Source of the DNA: Flavobacterium aeripolare
Lineage (GTDB): Bacteria > Bacteroidota > Bacteroidia > Flavobacteriales > Flavobacteriaceae
Length of the DNA stretch: 64,000 nt
Direction of reading: 5' to 3'
Assembly: GCF_013294025.1 (NCBI RefSeq)
Contig: NZ_JABSNL010000009.1
Coordinates: forward strand, 99,868-163,867
Position numbers and translations under genes: made by a program. Below, one piece after another: positions 8,591-16,539 of the stretch (the first letter of the stretch is position 1; each line of letters starts with the position of its first letter). Below the pieces are notes generated by a model. That model was not told the DNA's origin. It saw only the letters and a program-made list of their open reading frames with translations, and did not search any database.

Positions 8591-8628
8591 AAAAACAGCA
8601 ATCAAAGCAGTTCGCTCTAATTGCTGTT
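8591..8628 (-). terminator. Intrinsic terminator of the DUF892 gene
   Basis: On the minus strand AACAGCAAT pairs with ATTGCTGTT and is followed by TTT. It is 55 nt after the stop at 8683. Confidence 0.65.
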
Positions 8629-8682
8629 GCATTCTATTTAAGGTTATGCTGTGGTTATCTCAGCAAAGCCTAAGTGACATTC

Positions 8683-9255
8683 TTATTTATCTTGCTCTTC
8701 TTCTTCAGAAGCTTCAAAATTAATGTCGTTGTAGGCGGCCTCACTCAAGGTTTCATCTGCTGTTTTTTCTTCTGCTAAGGTTTGCGCTAGCAGCTCGGCA
8801 GCAGCATCTTCACCTAACGTTTTTGCAAAAGCGACTAAGGTTCCATAAGTTGCAATTTCGTAATGCTCTACCTTTTGGGCAGCGGCAATAATTCCGGCAT
8901 CACGCACAGGACCTTTTGCAGTCGCTTTCATGATGCTTTTAGCTTCTTTGATTAATCCTTCCATAGCCTCACATTTTTTTGCTCTTGCTTTTACGTCGAT
9001 GATAGAGAAAACTTCTTCTAATCTTTTAACCTGCTCTTCTGTTTCTGTAAGGTGATGCTCTAATCCTTCGATTAATTTAGCTGTAGTTGCTTTATTGGCC
9101 ATTTTAGGAAGTGCTTTTGTCAACGCTTTCTCTGCCCAATAAATATCTTTTAAAGAGTCGACAAATAACTCTCTTAGATCTCCAGCAACATCTGATTTTT
9201 TAGCACTGGCTTTTTTAGGCTTTGCCTCCGTTTTGCTTGTTTTTGAATTTTCCAT
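8683..9255 (-). CDS. DUF892 (YciE/YciF-type) ferritin-like protein
   Basis: 190 residues. A Lys/Ala-rich N-terminal tail (1-25) precedes an all-helical four-helix ferritin-like domain: LRELFVDSLKDIYWAEKAL, the Glu-rich helix HHLTETEEQVKRLEEVF, KCEAMEGLIKEAKSIM, AAAQKVEHYEIATYGTL and LAQTLAEEKTADETL. The Glu/His residues in helix pairs (E.H, E..H) suit a di-metal site, as in YciF. The family is stress-induced (osmotic, desiccation, stationary phase); the biochemical role is not settled. The acidic C-terminus EASEEEEQDK is dispensable-looking. A TAATTTTG element lies about 35 nt upstream of the start, with an AAACAAAC leader like that of the divergent gene at 9745. Confidence 0.9.
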   Translation of the reverse strand: MENSKTSKTEAKPKKASAKKSDVAGDLRELFVDSLKDIYWAEKALTKALPKMANKATTAKLIEGLEHHLTETEEQVKRLEEVFSIIDVKARAKKCEAMEGLIKEAKSIMKATAKGPVRDAGIIAAAQKVEHYEIATYGTLVAFAKTLGEDAAAELLAQTLAEEKTADETLSEAAYNDINFEASEEEEQDK

Positions 9256-9284
9256 AATGCTTGATTTAGTTTGTTTGTTTTAAC

Positions 9285-9292
9285 CAAAATTA
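9285..9292 (-). promoter_or_regulatory. -7 element of the DUF892 gene
   Basis: TAATTTTG on the minus strand matches the Bacteroidota TAnnTTTG -7 element. The leader after it contains AAACAAACAAAC. No clear TTG -33 element is present. Confidence 0.5.
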
Positions 9293-9678
9293 TGTGTATT
9301 CCAGCTGATTTAGTTTATAGTATTTTCCTTATTTCTTATAATATTTCAAACAAAGAAATAATTCCCTAAGTATTTAGTAATCAAATGTTAAAATTCTAAA
9401 TACTGCTAATCAAGTTTTTTTTGGAAAGGAAGATTTAATTTCGAAAATGAAAAGGAACGAGCTCAAGATGTAAAAGAAAAAAAAGTCGTTAATACCAGCT
9501 CAAATTAGGATACGATTATAAACTGATGCGTAGCTAGTAAATTTTATAATATCCAAATATAATCTTGTAAGGGTTAAAAGCTACTGGTAGGTTATTTTTG
9601 GATAAGTAGAAAACCAATGAGAATAGCCACTTGAGACACTCTAATACTATAGCAGAAATTAAGTATAGTTTATTCGAA

Positions 9679-9686
9679 TAATTTTG
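9679..9686 (+). promoter_or_regulatory. -7 element of the 83-residue protein gene
   Basis: TAATTTTG fits TAnnTTTG and would start transcription right at the beginning of the AAAC tandem repeat. No obvious -33 TTG is present, as in the divergent DUF892 promoter. Confidence 0.5.
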
Positions 9687-9688
9687 AA

Positions 9689-9716
9689 AAACAAACAAAC
9701 AAACAAACAAACAAAC
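9689..9716 (+). repeat. Tetranucleotide tandem repeat (AAAC)7
   Basis: Seven perfect AAAC units lie in the predicted 5' leader of the gene at 9745, just after its -7 element. Such tracts can gain or lose units by slippage and alter expression. Confidence 0.9.
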
Positions 9717-9744
9717 AATAACATTAATCAAAAAACTAATAGCG

Positions 9745-9996
9745 ATGGAAAATTTAATTAATATGGAAAGCTTAGAGCATTTAAAGGACAATTTAGACAA
9801 TGTATTATCAGATTTGCCTGCAAACTACATCATGGGCGCAGGTGCTGCAGCGTGGTTGCTTTCTGCAGGTCTAAAATATGCTGGAAAAGATAAAGCAGCA
9901 TCTGTTGTTGAAACGCTTTCTGTTCCATTACTTTCTATAGGATTGTATCATAAAATCACCGAACTATCAAACAAAAAAGAAAACGCCGTAGAATAA
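9745..9996 (+). CDS. Small hypothetical protein with a hydrophobic segment
   Basis: 83 residues; no family recognised. The N-terminal 25 residues are amphipathic (MENLINMESLEHLKDNLDNV), then a weakly hydrophobic Gly/Ala-rich stretch YIMGAGAAAWLLSAGLKYAG and a second, VVETLSVPLLSIGLYHKI, suggest one or two short membrane helices. A second in-frame ATG is at codon 7. It lies 78 bp upstream of the SRPBCC membrane protein, is likely co-transcribed with it, and may share its stress role. Confidence 0.7.
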   Translation: MENLINMESLEHLKDNLDNVLSDLPANYIMGAGAAAWLLSAGLKYAGKDKAASVVETLSVPLLSIGLYHKITELSNKKENAVE

Positions 9997-10074
9997 TCAT
10001 AAACGTACTATAAGTATAAGATTATACAAAGCACAACCAAAATATCAGACCTAATTTAACTTAAATGAATTATT

Positions 10075-10764
10075 ATGAACACACAAGCATTAAAAAAAAC
10101 AGAGAAGAAAGCAGCTGCGATTATAAAGGCAAATGTGCCCACAATTGAACGCATTTTTATGATTGCCGCAGGAGGTTATCTATTGTATAACGCACTTTCT
10201 AAAAAAAATAAAAGTTTTAGTAAAACTAGTGCTGGTGGAGCCATGTTATTACGCGGTTTAACTGGATATTGCCCAGTGTACCATGCTGTAAAAGGAAGCG
10301 AGCCAGAAGGACTAAACACAAATACCAATGTGAATATTAGAGTGAAACAGTTAATCAATAAGCCAGTGGAAGATGTTTACAATTTCTGGAGGAACATTGA
10401 AAACTTGCCTAAGTTCATGAGTCATCTTGAAAGTGTGGAAAGTATTGATAATACCCATTCAAAATGGACAGCAAAAGGACCTGCGGGAATAGGATCACTT
10501 TCATGGACTGCTGAAATTGTGAGAGAAGTAACCAACTCAATTATTGGCTGGCAATCACTTGAAGACGCAACAATTTACAATGCCGGTAAAGTGACATTTA
10601 CCCCTCAAGGTGATGACACCGAGATTGATATTATTATTTCATACCGTGCACCATTAGGAGATACAGGTGAAAGCGTTGCGCAGTTTCTAAATCCGTATTT
10701 TCATGATATGGTTCAAAAAGATATTGAGAGCTTTAAATCATATATTGAAGCAAACGAAGTATAA
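10075..10764 (+). CDS. Membrane-anchored SRPBCC protein (DUF2892 + cyclase/dehydrase-like domain)
   Basis: 229 residues. Residues 25-75 resemble DUF2892: VERIF-like start, a helix IFMIAAGGYLLYNALSKK, and a Gly-rich GGAMLLRGLTGYCPVYHAV segment that often precedes SRPBCC domains. Residues 85-225 form the SRPBCC fold: VKQLINKPVEDVYNFWRNIE, LPKFMSHLESV, then GPAGIGSLSWTAEIV and a C-terminal helix KDIESFKSYIEA. Such proteins bind hydrophobic ligands at the membrane; the ligand is unknown. A Rho-independent terminator follows at 10790. Together with the DUF892, DUF421 and DoxX genes nearby it suggests an envelope or desiccation stress set. Confidence 0.83.
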   Translation: MNTQALKKTEKKAAAIIKANVPTIERIFMIAAGGYLLYNALSKKNKSFSKTSAGGAMLLRGLTGYCPVYHAVKGSEPEGLNTNTNVNIRVKQLINKPVEDVYNFWRNIENLPKFMSHLESVESIDNTHSKWTAKGPAGIGSLSWTAEIVREVTNSIIGWQSLEDATIYNAGKVTFTPQGDDTEIDIIISYRAPLGDTGESVAQFLNPYFHDMVQKDIESFKSYIEANEV

Positions 10765-10789
10765 ATCTAGTTCTAGTAGCAAGCATTAT

Positions 10790-10834
10790 AAAAAAGGTAA
10801 AAACCGAATAAAGGGTTTTTACCTTTTATTTTTT
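10790..10834 (+). terminator. Intrinsic terminator
   Basis: AAAAGGTAAAAACC pairs with GGTTTTTACCTTTT around an 8-nt loop, followed by ATTTTTT. It ends the transcription unit of the SRPBCC gene. Confidence 0.85.
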
Positions 10835-10954
10835 ACTGCATTTTGGCAAGTTATAACCGCAACTTCCTATCAGTATTAAAATAACGTAAATCAAGTTGCA
10901 AAAGCTGTAACATTAAACAGTTGTTAAAAAGTTATTTTTGTATAAAAAGCTGTT

Positions 10955-11398
10955 ATGATGATTTATGCATTATTTAAAGTAGTGATTGCTTCAGTGATCG
11001 CAACATCGGTAATGACTGTGATGAGTTACGCCGTTTCAAATTATTTAGGGAGACAATACCGTGAGCCAGTCTTATTGCGTTGCTTTCTTGACTCCTTTAA
11101 TCTAAGTTGGACTGCGAGAAATAGCATTATACTATCGTGGTTGCTGCATTACAGTATAGGGATTGCATTGGTCACCGCTTATCAAATGTACTGGAGTTTT
11201 GTAATAATCGAAAATCCTTGGTGGAACTTGGCACTATTAGCTGTTATAACGGGACTAATTGGAGTTGGCTCTTGGAAAGTAATTTTTAAAATGTGTAAGT
11301 ACAAACCACATATCGACTATCTGGGTTATTATATACATATCTTTTTAGTACACCTCATTTTTACAATTACGGCAACTTTTACCTACCTCTTACTCTAG
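10955..11398 (+). CDS. Hypothetical four-helix integral membrane protein
   Basis: 147 residues, family not recognised. Four hydrophobic segments are seen: about 4-26 (LFKVVIASVIATSVMTVMSY), 60-82 (IILSWLLHYSIGIALVTAYQ), 92-110 (WNLALLAVITGLIGVGSWKV) and 125-147 (IHIFLVHLIFTITATFTYLL). Between the first two is a basic/polar loop. ATG is doubled (MM); either could start. It is followed by a DUF421 gene 113 bp on in the same direction. Confidence 0.72.
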   Translation: MMIYALFKVVIASVIATSVMTVMSYAVSNYLGRQYREPVLLRCFLDSFNLSWTARNSIILSWLLHYSIGIALVTAYQMYWSFVIIENPWWNLALLAVITGLIGVGSWKVIFKMCKYKPHIDYLGYYIHIFLVHLIFTITATFTYLLL

Positions 11399-11511
11399 CT
11401 ATTTAAAGCAGTATAGAACAATAGACTTGGCTACTCTAAAGCTGATAATTTAAAAACACTAGGAGTTAAAATTCATTAAGCAGTTATTAATCACACTAAA
11501 AGCAAAACAAA

Positions 11512-12024
11512 ATGGAAGATATATTTTATACTGGTTGGAAGCCACTACTACGCATATTTATAATCACCGTAGTTGCCTATCCTGCGATAATAGTTTTGTT
11601 ACGCGTTTCAGGAAAACGTACATTGTCAAAAATGAATGCTTTTGATTTTATCGTGACCGTTGCCCTAGGATCTATATTTGCTTCAGTGATTTTGACTAAA
11701 AGTATTTCGATTGCCGAAGGTATTTTAGCCTTCAGTTTATTAATTCTTTTGCAATATGGCATTACCTTTCTGTCGTCTCGAAGTCAAAGCGTAAGTGATC
11801 TAGTTAAATCTGCGCCCGTTTTAATGGCTTATCGTGGTAATTTAATAAAAGCCAACATGCTCAAAGAGCGCATTGATGAAGACGAAATATGGGGCGTGCT
11901 CAGAAAATCAGGAAATGCAACACTCGAGGATATTGATGCTGTGGTCTTAGAAACTGATGGAAGTCTATCGGTTATTAAACGTATAGATGACCCTACGGCA
12001 CCACCGATTAAAAAGTTACTATAG
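11512..12024 (+). CDS. DUF421 (YetF/YcaP-type) membrane protein
   Basis: 170 residues. The N-terminal half has three membrane helices (about 12-32, 44-64, 69-88) with the family signature RVSGKRTLSKMNAFDFIVTVALGS between the first two. The C-terminal half (95-170) is the soluble YetF domain: LVKSAPVLMAYRGNLIKANM, EDEIWGVLRKSGNATLEDIDAVVLETDGSLSVI cut by the usual conserved glycine turns. YetF-type proteins are linked to envelope and sporulation-germination or stress functions in other bacteria, but the molecular role is not settled. It precedes an alpha/beta hydrolase gene by 36 bp and is probably in one operon with it. Confidence 0.88.
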   Translation: MEDIFYTGWKPLLRIFIITVVAYPAIIVLLRVSGKRTLSKMNAFDFIVTVALGSIFASVILTKSISIAEGILAFSLLILLQYGITFLSSRSQSVSDLVKSAPVLMAYRGNLIKANMLKERIDEDEIWGVLRKSGNATLEDIDAVVLETDGSLSVIKRIDDPTAPPIKKLL

Positions 12025-12060
12025 AAGGGTGACCAACTTTCGATAATTATAAAAAACACT

Positions 12061-13044
12061 ATGCAAGAAGACCAACAGATTAAAACTTTAGATTCTGAGT
12101 ACACAATAGATATTCTGGGAGGAAATTTCGAAAAAAGAACACTCCCTTTAAAAGACGATTATGAAGGTCAAGTCGAAGCAACTTTGGTAAGAAGATTATG
12201 CGCTAAACCATCAGACAAAGCCGTGCTTTATATTCACGGTTTCAACGATTACTTTTTTCAAGAAGAATTAGCACACAATTATAACGAGCAAGGGCACAAT
12301 TTTTACGCATTAGATTTACGTAAGTACGGTCGCTCGTACTTGCCACACCAAAAACTAAATAACGTGCGTTCGCTGCAAGAGTACGACGAAGAAATTTTCA
12401 TAGCCTTAGCAATTATCAAGCAAGAAGGTAACGATCAGCTTTTATTAAACGGCCATTCAACTGGAGGCTTAATCATAAGCTATTTTGCTGCAAGAAACCC
12501 AAATAGTACGCTGTTTCACGGACTAGTATGCAACAGTCCTTTTTATGCGTACAATTTAAGTTTTTTCGAAAGGAAATTTGCTATACCACTACTCTCCGCT
12601 TTAGGGAAGAGATTTCCAAAACCACTTTTACCTGCAGGTTTCAACGAACTATATGGTCAGAGTTTGCATAAAGAATATCGTGGTGAATGGGATTATTCTT
12701 TGATTTGGAAACCCAACCATATAGAAAAAGTAAATTTAGGATTCTTACATGCCATTCATGAAGCACAAAAAGTTATTCAAAACAATTGCAGCGTAACGGT
12801 ACCGCTATTAGTATTGCATAGCGATCATTCGATTACTGTAAAAAAATGGACTGACGATTTAAAAATCACAGATGCTGTTCTTGACGTAACCCACATAGCC
12901 AAGTATGGTAAGCTGATAAATGGAAATGTAACAATAATCGAAATCAAAGAAGGTATGCACGATCTTGTTTTATCAAAACTAGCCGTGAGACAGCAGGTAT
13001 ATGACGTCATGTTTAATTGGATTAAGGCTCAATTTAAAAACTAA
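12061..13044 (+). CDS. Alpha/beta hydrolase, monoacylglycerol-lipase/serine-aminopeptidase type
   Basis: 327 residues. The hydrolase_4 pattern is clear: AVLYIHGFNDYFFQEEL (oxyanion hole), FYALDLRKYGRS, the elbow LNGHSTGGLI (S133), a lid region rich in aromatic residues (190-225, EYRGEWDYSLIWKPNH), then VLHSDHSI with the acid and GMHDLVLS with the His. No signal peptide. Probable substrates are acylglycerols or other lipid esters. It sits between DUF421 and DoxX genes, only 10 bp before the latter, so a membrane-lipid role fits. Confidence 0.85.
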   Translation: MQEDQQIKTLDSEYTIDILGGNFEKRTLPLKDDYEGQVEATLVRRLCAKPSDKAVLYIHGFNDYFFQEELAHNYNEQGHNFYALDLRKYGRSYLPHQKLNNVRSLQEYDEEIFIALAIIKQEGNDQLLLNGHSTGGLIISYFAARNPNSTLFHGLVCNSPFYAYNLSFFERKFAIPLLSALGKRFPKPLLPAGFNELYGQSLHKEYRGEWDYSLIWKPNHIEKVNLGFLHAIHEAQKVIQNNCSVTVPLLVLHSDHSITVKKWTDDLKITDAVLDVTHIAKYGKLINGNVTIIEIKEGMHDLVLSKLAVRQQVYDVMFNWIKAQFKN

Positions 13045-13054
13045 AATAACAATT

Positions 13055-13477
13055 ATGAAAAATTACATACCAACTACAACCACCCAAAACATATTTAGAA
13101 TTATACTTGCCTCTTTCATGTTGATTGCAGGATACAGCCACCTAACATTTTTTAGAGTAGATTTTCAGGCTCAAGTCCCAGACTGGGTTCCTGTGAGTAA
13201 AGACTTAGTGGTTATTTTATCCGGTATTGTCGAGATCACTTTAGGACTAGCTCTTATGTTCTGGAAAGCACAACGTGTCACTATAGGATGGTTTCTAGGC
13301 ATCTTCTTTATACTTGTCTTTCCTGGAAATATCGCGCAGTACATGGAACAGAGAGATGCTTTTGGATCATTAGACACAGATCAGGCAAGATTAATGCGTT
13401 TATTTTTTCAACCGGTGCTAATTGCATGGGCAATTTGGTCAACAGGAGCTTGGAAGGCCTATAATGAGCGCAAATAG
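13055..13477 (+). CDS. DoxX-family membrane protein
   Basis: 140 residues from the ATG at 13055 (MKNYIPTTTTQN); an earlier in-frame start at 13001 lies inside the preceding hydrolase gene and is unlikely. Four membrane helices: FRIILASFMLIAGYSHLTFF, VVILSGIVEITLGLALMFW, TIGWFLGIFFILVFPGNIA and LFFQPVLIAWAIWSTGAW. The GxxHF-like first helix and PDW motif (VPDWVPVSKDL) fit DoxX proteins. These are quinone-linked or redox-associated membrane proteins of uncertain function. Last gene of the DUF421-hydrolase-DoxX run. Confidence 0.82.
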   Translation: MKNYIPTTTTQNIFRIILASFMLIAGYSHLTFFRVDFQAQVPDWVPVSKDLVVILSGIVEITLGLALMFWKAQRVTIGWFLGIFFILVFPGNIAQYMEQRDAFGSLDTDQARLMRLFFQPVLIAWAIWSTGAWKAYNERK

Positions 13478-13573
13478 TCATTGTATTAAATTCTATAAGA
13501 TTGTGGTATAATTTCGTAACACTGTTGCAGTTGTTTATGTGTAATTTTAAATAAACAAAAAAAACAAAATATT

Positions 13574-13768
13574 ATGAGCGCAAACAATCAAAATCCGCAA
13601 AGACCCAATCAAAAAGGGGGAGACAATAGAAGTGATATGAGAAAGCATCAATACAAAGATCACGATGAAACGTTGACAAACGATGAGAACTATGATGTTG
13701 ATACACAAAAATTCAAAGGAGAGAAACCCGACTTTGATGATAAACTGAACAATGAAGAAAAGAAATAA
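13574..13768 (+). CDS. Small, highly hydrophilic protein, probably disordered
   Basis: 64 residues without a single hydrophobic segment; rich in Asn, Asp, Lys, Gln and Glu (NNQNPQRPNQKGGDNRSD, HDETLTNDENYDVD). No family recognised; it resembles the small stress-protective hydrophilins in composition only. The start codon is preceded by an AAACAAAAAAAACAAAA leader, and a perfect terminator follows 12 bp after the stop, so a real monocistronic gene is likely. Its place beside the stress-type cluster fits osmotic or desiccation response. Confidence 0.7.
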   Translation: MSANNQNPQRPNQKGGDNRSDMRKHQYKDHDETLTNDENYDVDTQKFKGEKPDFDDKLNNEEKK

Positions 13769-13779
13769 GCTAAAAATGT

Positions 13780-13811
13780 AAGCGCCTCAATGCTATTGAG
13801 GCGCTTTTTTT
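13780..13811 (+). terminator. Intrinsic terminator
   Basis: AGCGCCTCAAT pairs perfectly with ATTGAGGCGCT around a 3-nt loop and is followed by seven T. It ends the 64-residue protein gene. Confidence 0.92.
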
Positions 13812-13846
13812 ATGAGCTGTATATTTCAAACCTTTATAAAATAAAA

Positions 13847-13873
13847 AACCCCGATACAAGTATCGGGGTTTTT
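13847..13873 (-). terminator. Terminator of the tRNA cluster
   Basis: AACCCCGATAC pairs with GTATCGGGGTT around two bases. On the minus strand it is followed by TTTTTTAT, just downstream of tRNA-Arg. Confidence 0.88.
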
Positions 13874-13876
13874 AAG

Positions 13877-13950
<74 letters not shown>

Positions 13951-13980
13951 ATTTCTTTTAAAACTAATGGTAAAGTTTAG

Positions 13981-14055
13981 TCGGGGTGGCAGGATTCGAA
14001 CCTGCGGCCTCCTGCTCCCAAAGCAGGCGCGATAACCGAGCTACGCTACACCCCG
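13981..14055 (-). tRNA. tRNA-Pro (anticodon TGG)
   Basis: 75 nt. Acceptor CGGGGTG pairs with CACCCCG, anticodon stem CCTGC/GCAGG with loop TTTGGGA, T loop GGTTCGAATCC. No encoded CCA. Confidence 0.96.
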
Positions 14056-14106
14056 TGACATTTAGTTTAACGAATTAAACTAAATTTCAAATCTTCAATA
14101 AATATG

Positions 14107-14190
14107 CGGAGGGACAGGGACTCGAACCCTGGCACCGGTTACCCGATGACAGTTTAGCAAACTGCTCCATTACCACTCTGGCACCCCTCC
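14107..14190 (-). tRNA. tRNA-Ser (anticodon GCT)
   Basis: 84 nt with the long variable arm (TCATCGGGTAACCGGTG) expected for tRNA-Ser. Anticodon loop around TTGCTAAA, T loop GGTTCGAGTCC. First of three tRNAs read in the same direction. Confidence 0.96.
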
Positions 14191-14397
14191 AAGCTCAGAG
14201 AAACGTGTCTCGTTTTGCGGTTGCAAATTTAAGACAACTTCAGGTTTCCCACAAGCATTTTGACGATTATTTTTGAAAAAAATCGCAATTAATTTTAAAA
14301 AGCTTAACAATCAAATATATAGCAAAAATATTTTTTCACGATAATTAACCCATAAATATAAACTCACACTATAAATCAGAATTTGTTTAAAAAACCT

Positions 14398-14405
14398 TAA
14401 ATTTG
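14398..14405 (+). promoter_or_regulatory. -7 element of the thiolase gene
   Basis: TAAATTTG fits TAnnTTTG, 27 nt upstream of the ATG at 14432. A TTTG lies only 12 nt further up, shorter than the usual spacing. Confidence 0.5.
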
Positions 14406-14431
14406 CTACACAAACCAACATTATATAAATT

Positions 14432-15610
14432 ATGAACAAAAGAGTTGTTATCGTTTCTGCAGTTAGAACACCTATCGGCAGTTTTATGGGGGGATTGTCT
14501 ACTGTACCAGCACCTCGCTTAGGGGCTATCGCTATTAAAGGTGCCTTAGATAAAATAAATTTAGATCCAAAATTAGTAGACGAGGTTTACATGGGTAATG
14601 TCGTTCAAGCTGGAGTAGGTCAAGCACCTGCTCGACAAGCTGCAATGTATGCAGGCTTACCTGATACCGTTCCTTGTACTACAGTAAATAAAGTATGCGC
14701 ATCTGGAATGAAATCTGTGATGTTAGCAGCTCAAGCTATTCAATGCGGAGACGCAGATGTTGTAGTAGCGGGTGGAATGGAAAACATGAGTTTGATTCCG
14801 CACTACTTAAACATGAGAACTGCAAATAAATTTGGACCTGCAACAATGATTGACGGTTTACAAAAAGATGGTTTGATTGATGCTTACGACAACAACGCAA
14901 TGGGAGTTTGCGCTGATTTGTGTGCAACAGAATACAACTTTACTAGAGAAGATCAAGATGCTTATGCTATTCAATCTTACACGCGCTCTGCTAATGCATG
15001 GGATGCTGGTAAATTTGATAACGAGATTGTACCAGTTGCTGTTCCTCAAAGAAAGGGTGATCCTATCATCGTTGCAAAAGATGAAGAATATACAAATGTA
15101 AATATCGAACGCATACCAGGACTGAATGCAGTATTTAGTAAAGGTGGTACAGTAACAGCTGCAAACGCCTCTACAATTAATGATGGTGCAGCAGCATTAG
15201 TTTTAATGAGCGAAGAGAAAGCAGTAGCACTTGGATTGACACCATTAGCATATATCAAAGGATATGCAGATGCTGCTCAAGAAGCAAAATGGTTCACTAC
15301 GAGTCCGTCAAAAGCTTTACCTAAAGCACTTGATAAAGCTGGAATTGCTATTACTGATGTTGACTTTTTTGAATTCAATGAAGCATTTGCAGTAGTAGGT
15401 TTGGCTAATTCTAAGATTTTAGGATTAGACAATGACAAAGTAAATGTAAATGGTGGAGCAGTTTCTCTTGGTCATCCTCTAGGATGTTCTGGAGCGAGAA
15501 TCATCGTTACTTTATTGAATGTTTTAGAGCAAAATAATGCTAAGACTGGAGCTGCAGCTATCTGTAATGGTGGTGGTGGTGCTTCGGCAATTGTGCTTGA
15601 AAGAAACTAA
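14432..15610 (+). CDS. Acetyl-CoA C-acetyltransferase (thiolase)
   Basis: 392 residues, full length for the family. It condenses two acetyl-CoA or cleaves acetoacetyl-CoA in the cytosol. Catalytic residues are visible: nucleophilic C89 in NKVCASGMKS, H348 in SLGHPLGCSG and C378 in AAICNGGGGAS; the NEAFA motif (FFEFNEAFAVV) is present. N-terminus VVIVSAVRTPIGSFMGGLS is standard. It is followed by a terminator and then by an NlpC/P60 gene. Biosynthetic versus degradative use cannot be told; no beta-oxidation genes are adjacent. Confidence 0.95.
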   Translation: MNKRVVIVSAVRTPIGSFMGGLSTVPAPRLGAIAIKGALDKINLDPKLVDEVYMGNVVQAGVGQAPARQAAMYAGLPDTVPCTTVNKVCASGMKSVMLAAQAIQCGDADVVVAGGMENMSLIPHYLNMRTANKFGPATMIDGLQKDGLIDAYDNNAMGVCADLCATEYNFTREDQDAYAIQSYTRSANAWDAGKFDNEIVPVAVPQRKGDPIIVAKDEEYTNVNIERIPGLNAVFSKGGTVTAANASTINDGAAALVLMSEEKAVALGLTPLAYIKGYADAAQEAKWFTTSPSKALPKALDKAGIAITDVDFFEFNEAFAVVGLANSKILGLDNDKVNVNGGAVSLGHPLGCSGARIIVTLLNVLEQNNAKTGAAAICNGGGGASAIVLERN

Positions 15611-15625
15611 ATTATTTTTATATAT

Positions 15626-15657
15626 GGGCTGCATGTAGTGTCATTGCAGCCCTTTTT
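15626..15657 (+). terminator. Intrinsic terminator of the thiolase gene
   Basis: GGGCTGCA pairs with TGCAGCCC around an 11-nt loop, followed by TTTTT, 16 nt after the stop. Confidence 0.85.
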
Positions 15658-15683
15658 ATCTCATAACTAATACTCGCATTTAG

Positions 15684-16445
15684 ATGTTCGGAATTTGTAA
15701 TCTGGCTATAATCCCACTTCGGTTTGAACCAAATGATAGGAGCGAAATCGTCTCCCAAGTACTTTTTGGTGAGCATTTTAAAATTTTAGAAACTCAAAAA
15801 CAGTGGTCTAGAATTAAATTGCAATACGATGGTTATGAAGGATGGATTGATAGCAAACAGTGCCAAAATATATCAAACGAACAATTTGATCTCTTGTCTA
15901 ATGAACCTATCGTTTTAAATGCAGATTTAATCGATTACATTACGGCGCCTTCAAATCTATTAATGCCTATTCCACTCGCAGCTTCCTTGTCATTTTTAAA
16001 CCACGATGCCATTAATAGCAGCAAATTTGATTTTGAAGGAACAACCACATCAGGAATAAAAGACAAGAACAATTTAATTCAAACATCGTTCTTGTACTTA
16101 AATGCACCTTATTTATGGGGAGGCAAAACTCCTTTTGGTATAGACTGTTCTGGTTTTACGCAAATGGTCTATAAATTAAATGGATATAAATTGTTACGTG
16201 ATGCATCTGAGCAAGCGATGCAGGGAGAACCACTAAGTTTTATCGAAGAAAGCGAGCCAGGAGACTTGGCCTTTTTCGATAATGAGGAAGGTAAAATTAT
16301 TCACGTGGGTATCATGATGGAAAACAATTACATCATTCACGCCAGCGGAAAAGTGAGAATCGACCGATTAGATCACCTAGGTATTTATAATGGCGAAATC
16401 AATAAACACACACACAAGTTAAGAGTTATCAAAAAGATCATATAA
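15684..16445 (+). CDS. SH3 + NlpC/P60 (C40) peptidoglycan endopeptidase
   Basis: 253 residues. An SH3-like domain spans about 1-65 (ending YEGWIDSKQC), a second barrel-like segment 75-125, and the NlpC/P60 papain-like domain 130-250. Catalytic residues: C155 in FGIDCSGFTQMVY, H207 in KIIHVGIMM and H219 in IIHASG. The family cuts D-Glu-diamino acid bonds in murein peptides. No signal peptide is evident at the start (MFGICNLAIIPL), so it may be a cytoplasmic muropeptide-recycling enzyme like YkfC-type proteins. It ends at a strong terminator. Confidence 0.9.
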   Translation: MFGICNLAIIPLRFEPNDRSEIVSQVLFGEHFKILETQKQWSRIKLQYDGYEGWIDSKQCQNISNEQFDLLSNEPIVLNADLIDYITAPSNLLMPIPLAASLSFLNHDAINSSKFDFEGTTTSGIKDKNNLIQTSFLYLNAPYLWGGKTPFGIDCSGFTQMVYKLNGYKLLRDASEQAMQGEPLSFIEESEPGDLAFFDNEEGKIIHVGIMMENNYIIHASGKVRIDRLDHLGIYNGEINKHTHKLRVIKKII

Positions 16446-16481
16446 GGCATCTTATGACGCTTTCGCGAAAATACTCTAAAT

Positions 16482-16523
16482 AAAAAAGAGACGTTAATTG
16501 CTTAGATTAACGTCTCTTTTTTA
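16482..16523. terminator. Bidirectional intrinsic terminator
   Basis: AAAAAGAGACGTTAA pairs with TTAACGTCTCTTTTT. It serves the plus-strand NlpC/P60 gene and the minus-strand gene ending at 16540. Confidence 0.9.
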
Positions 16524-16539
16524 TTCTTTAACTGTGTCA

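Larger units (their letters stand above)
9256..9744. other. Divergent regulatory region, 489 bp
   Basis: No gene. It carries the two promoters of the DUF892 gene and the 83-residue gene, each with TAATTTTG followed by AAAC-repeat leader, and each preceded at some distance by AATACTATA. The centre (9330-9640) holds nothing I can name. Confidence 0.6.

Noticed and set aside
9534..9800. 88-codon frame on the minus strand through the AAAC repeat
   Set aside because: Its Cys/Leu/Phe repeat is only the antisense reading of the tandem repeat, and it overlaps the start of the real gene at 9745.
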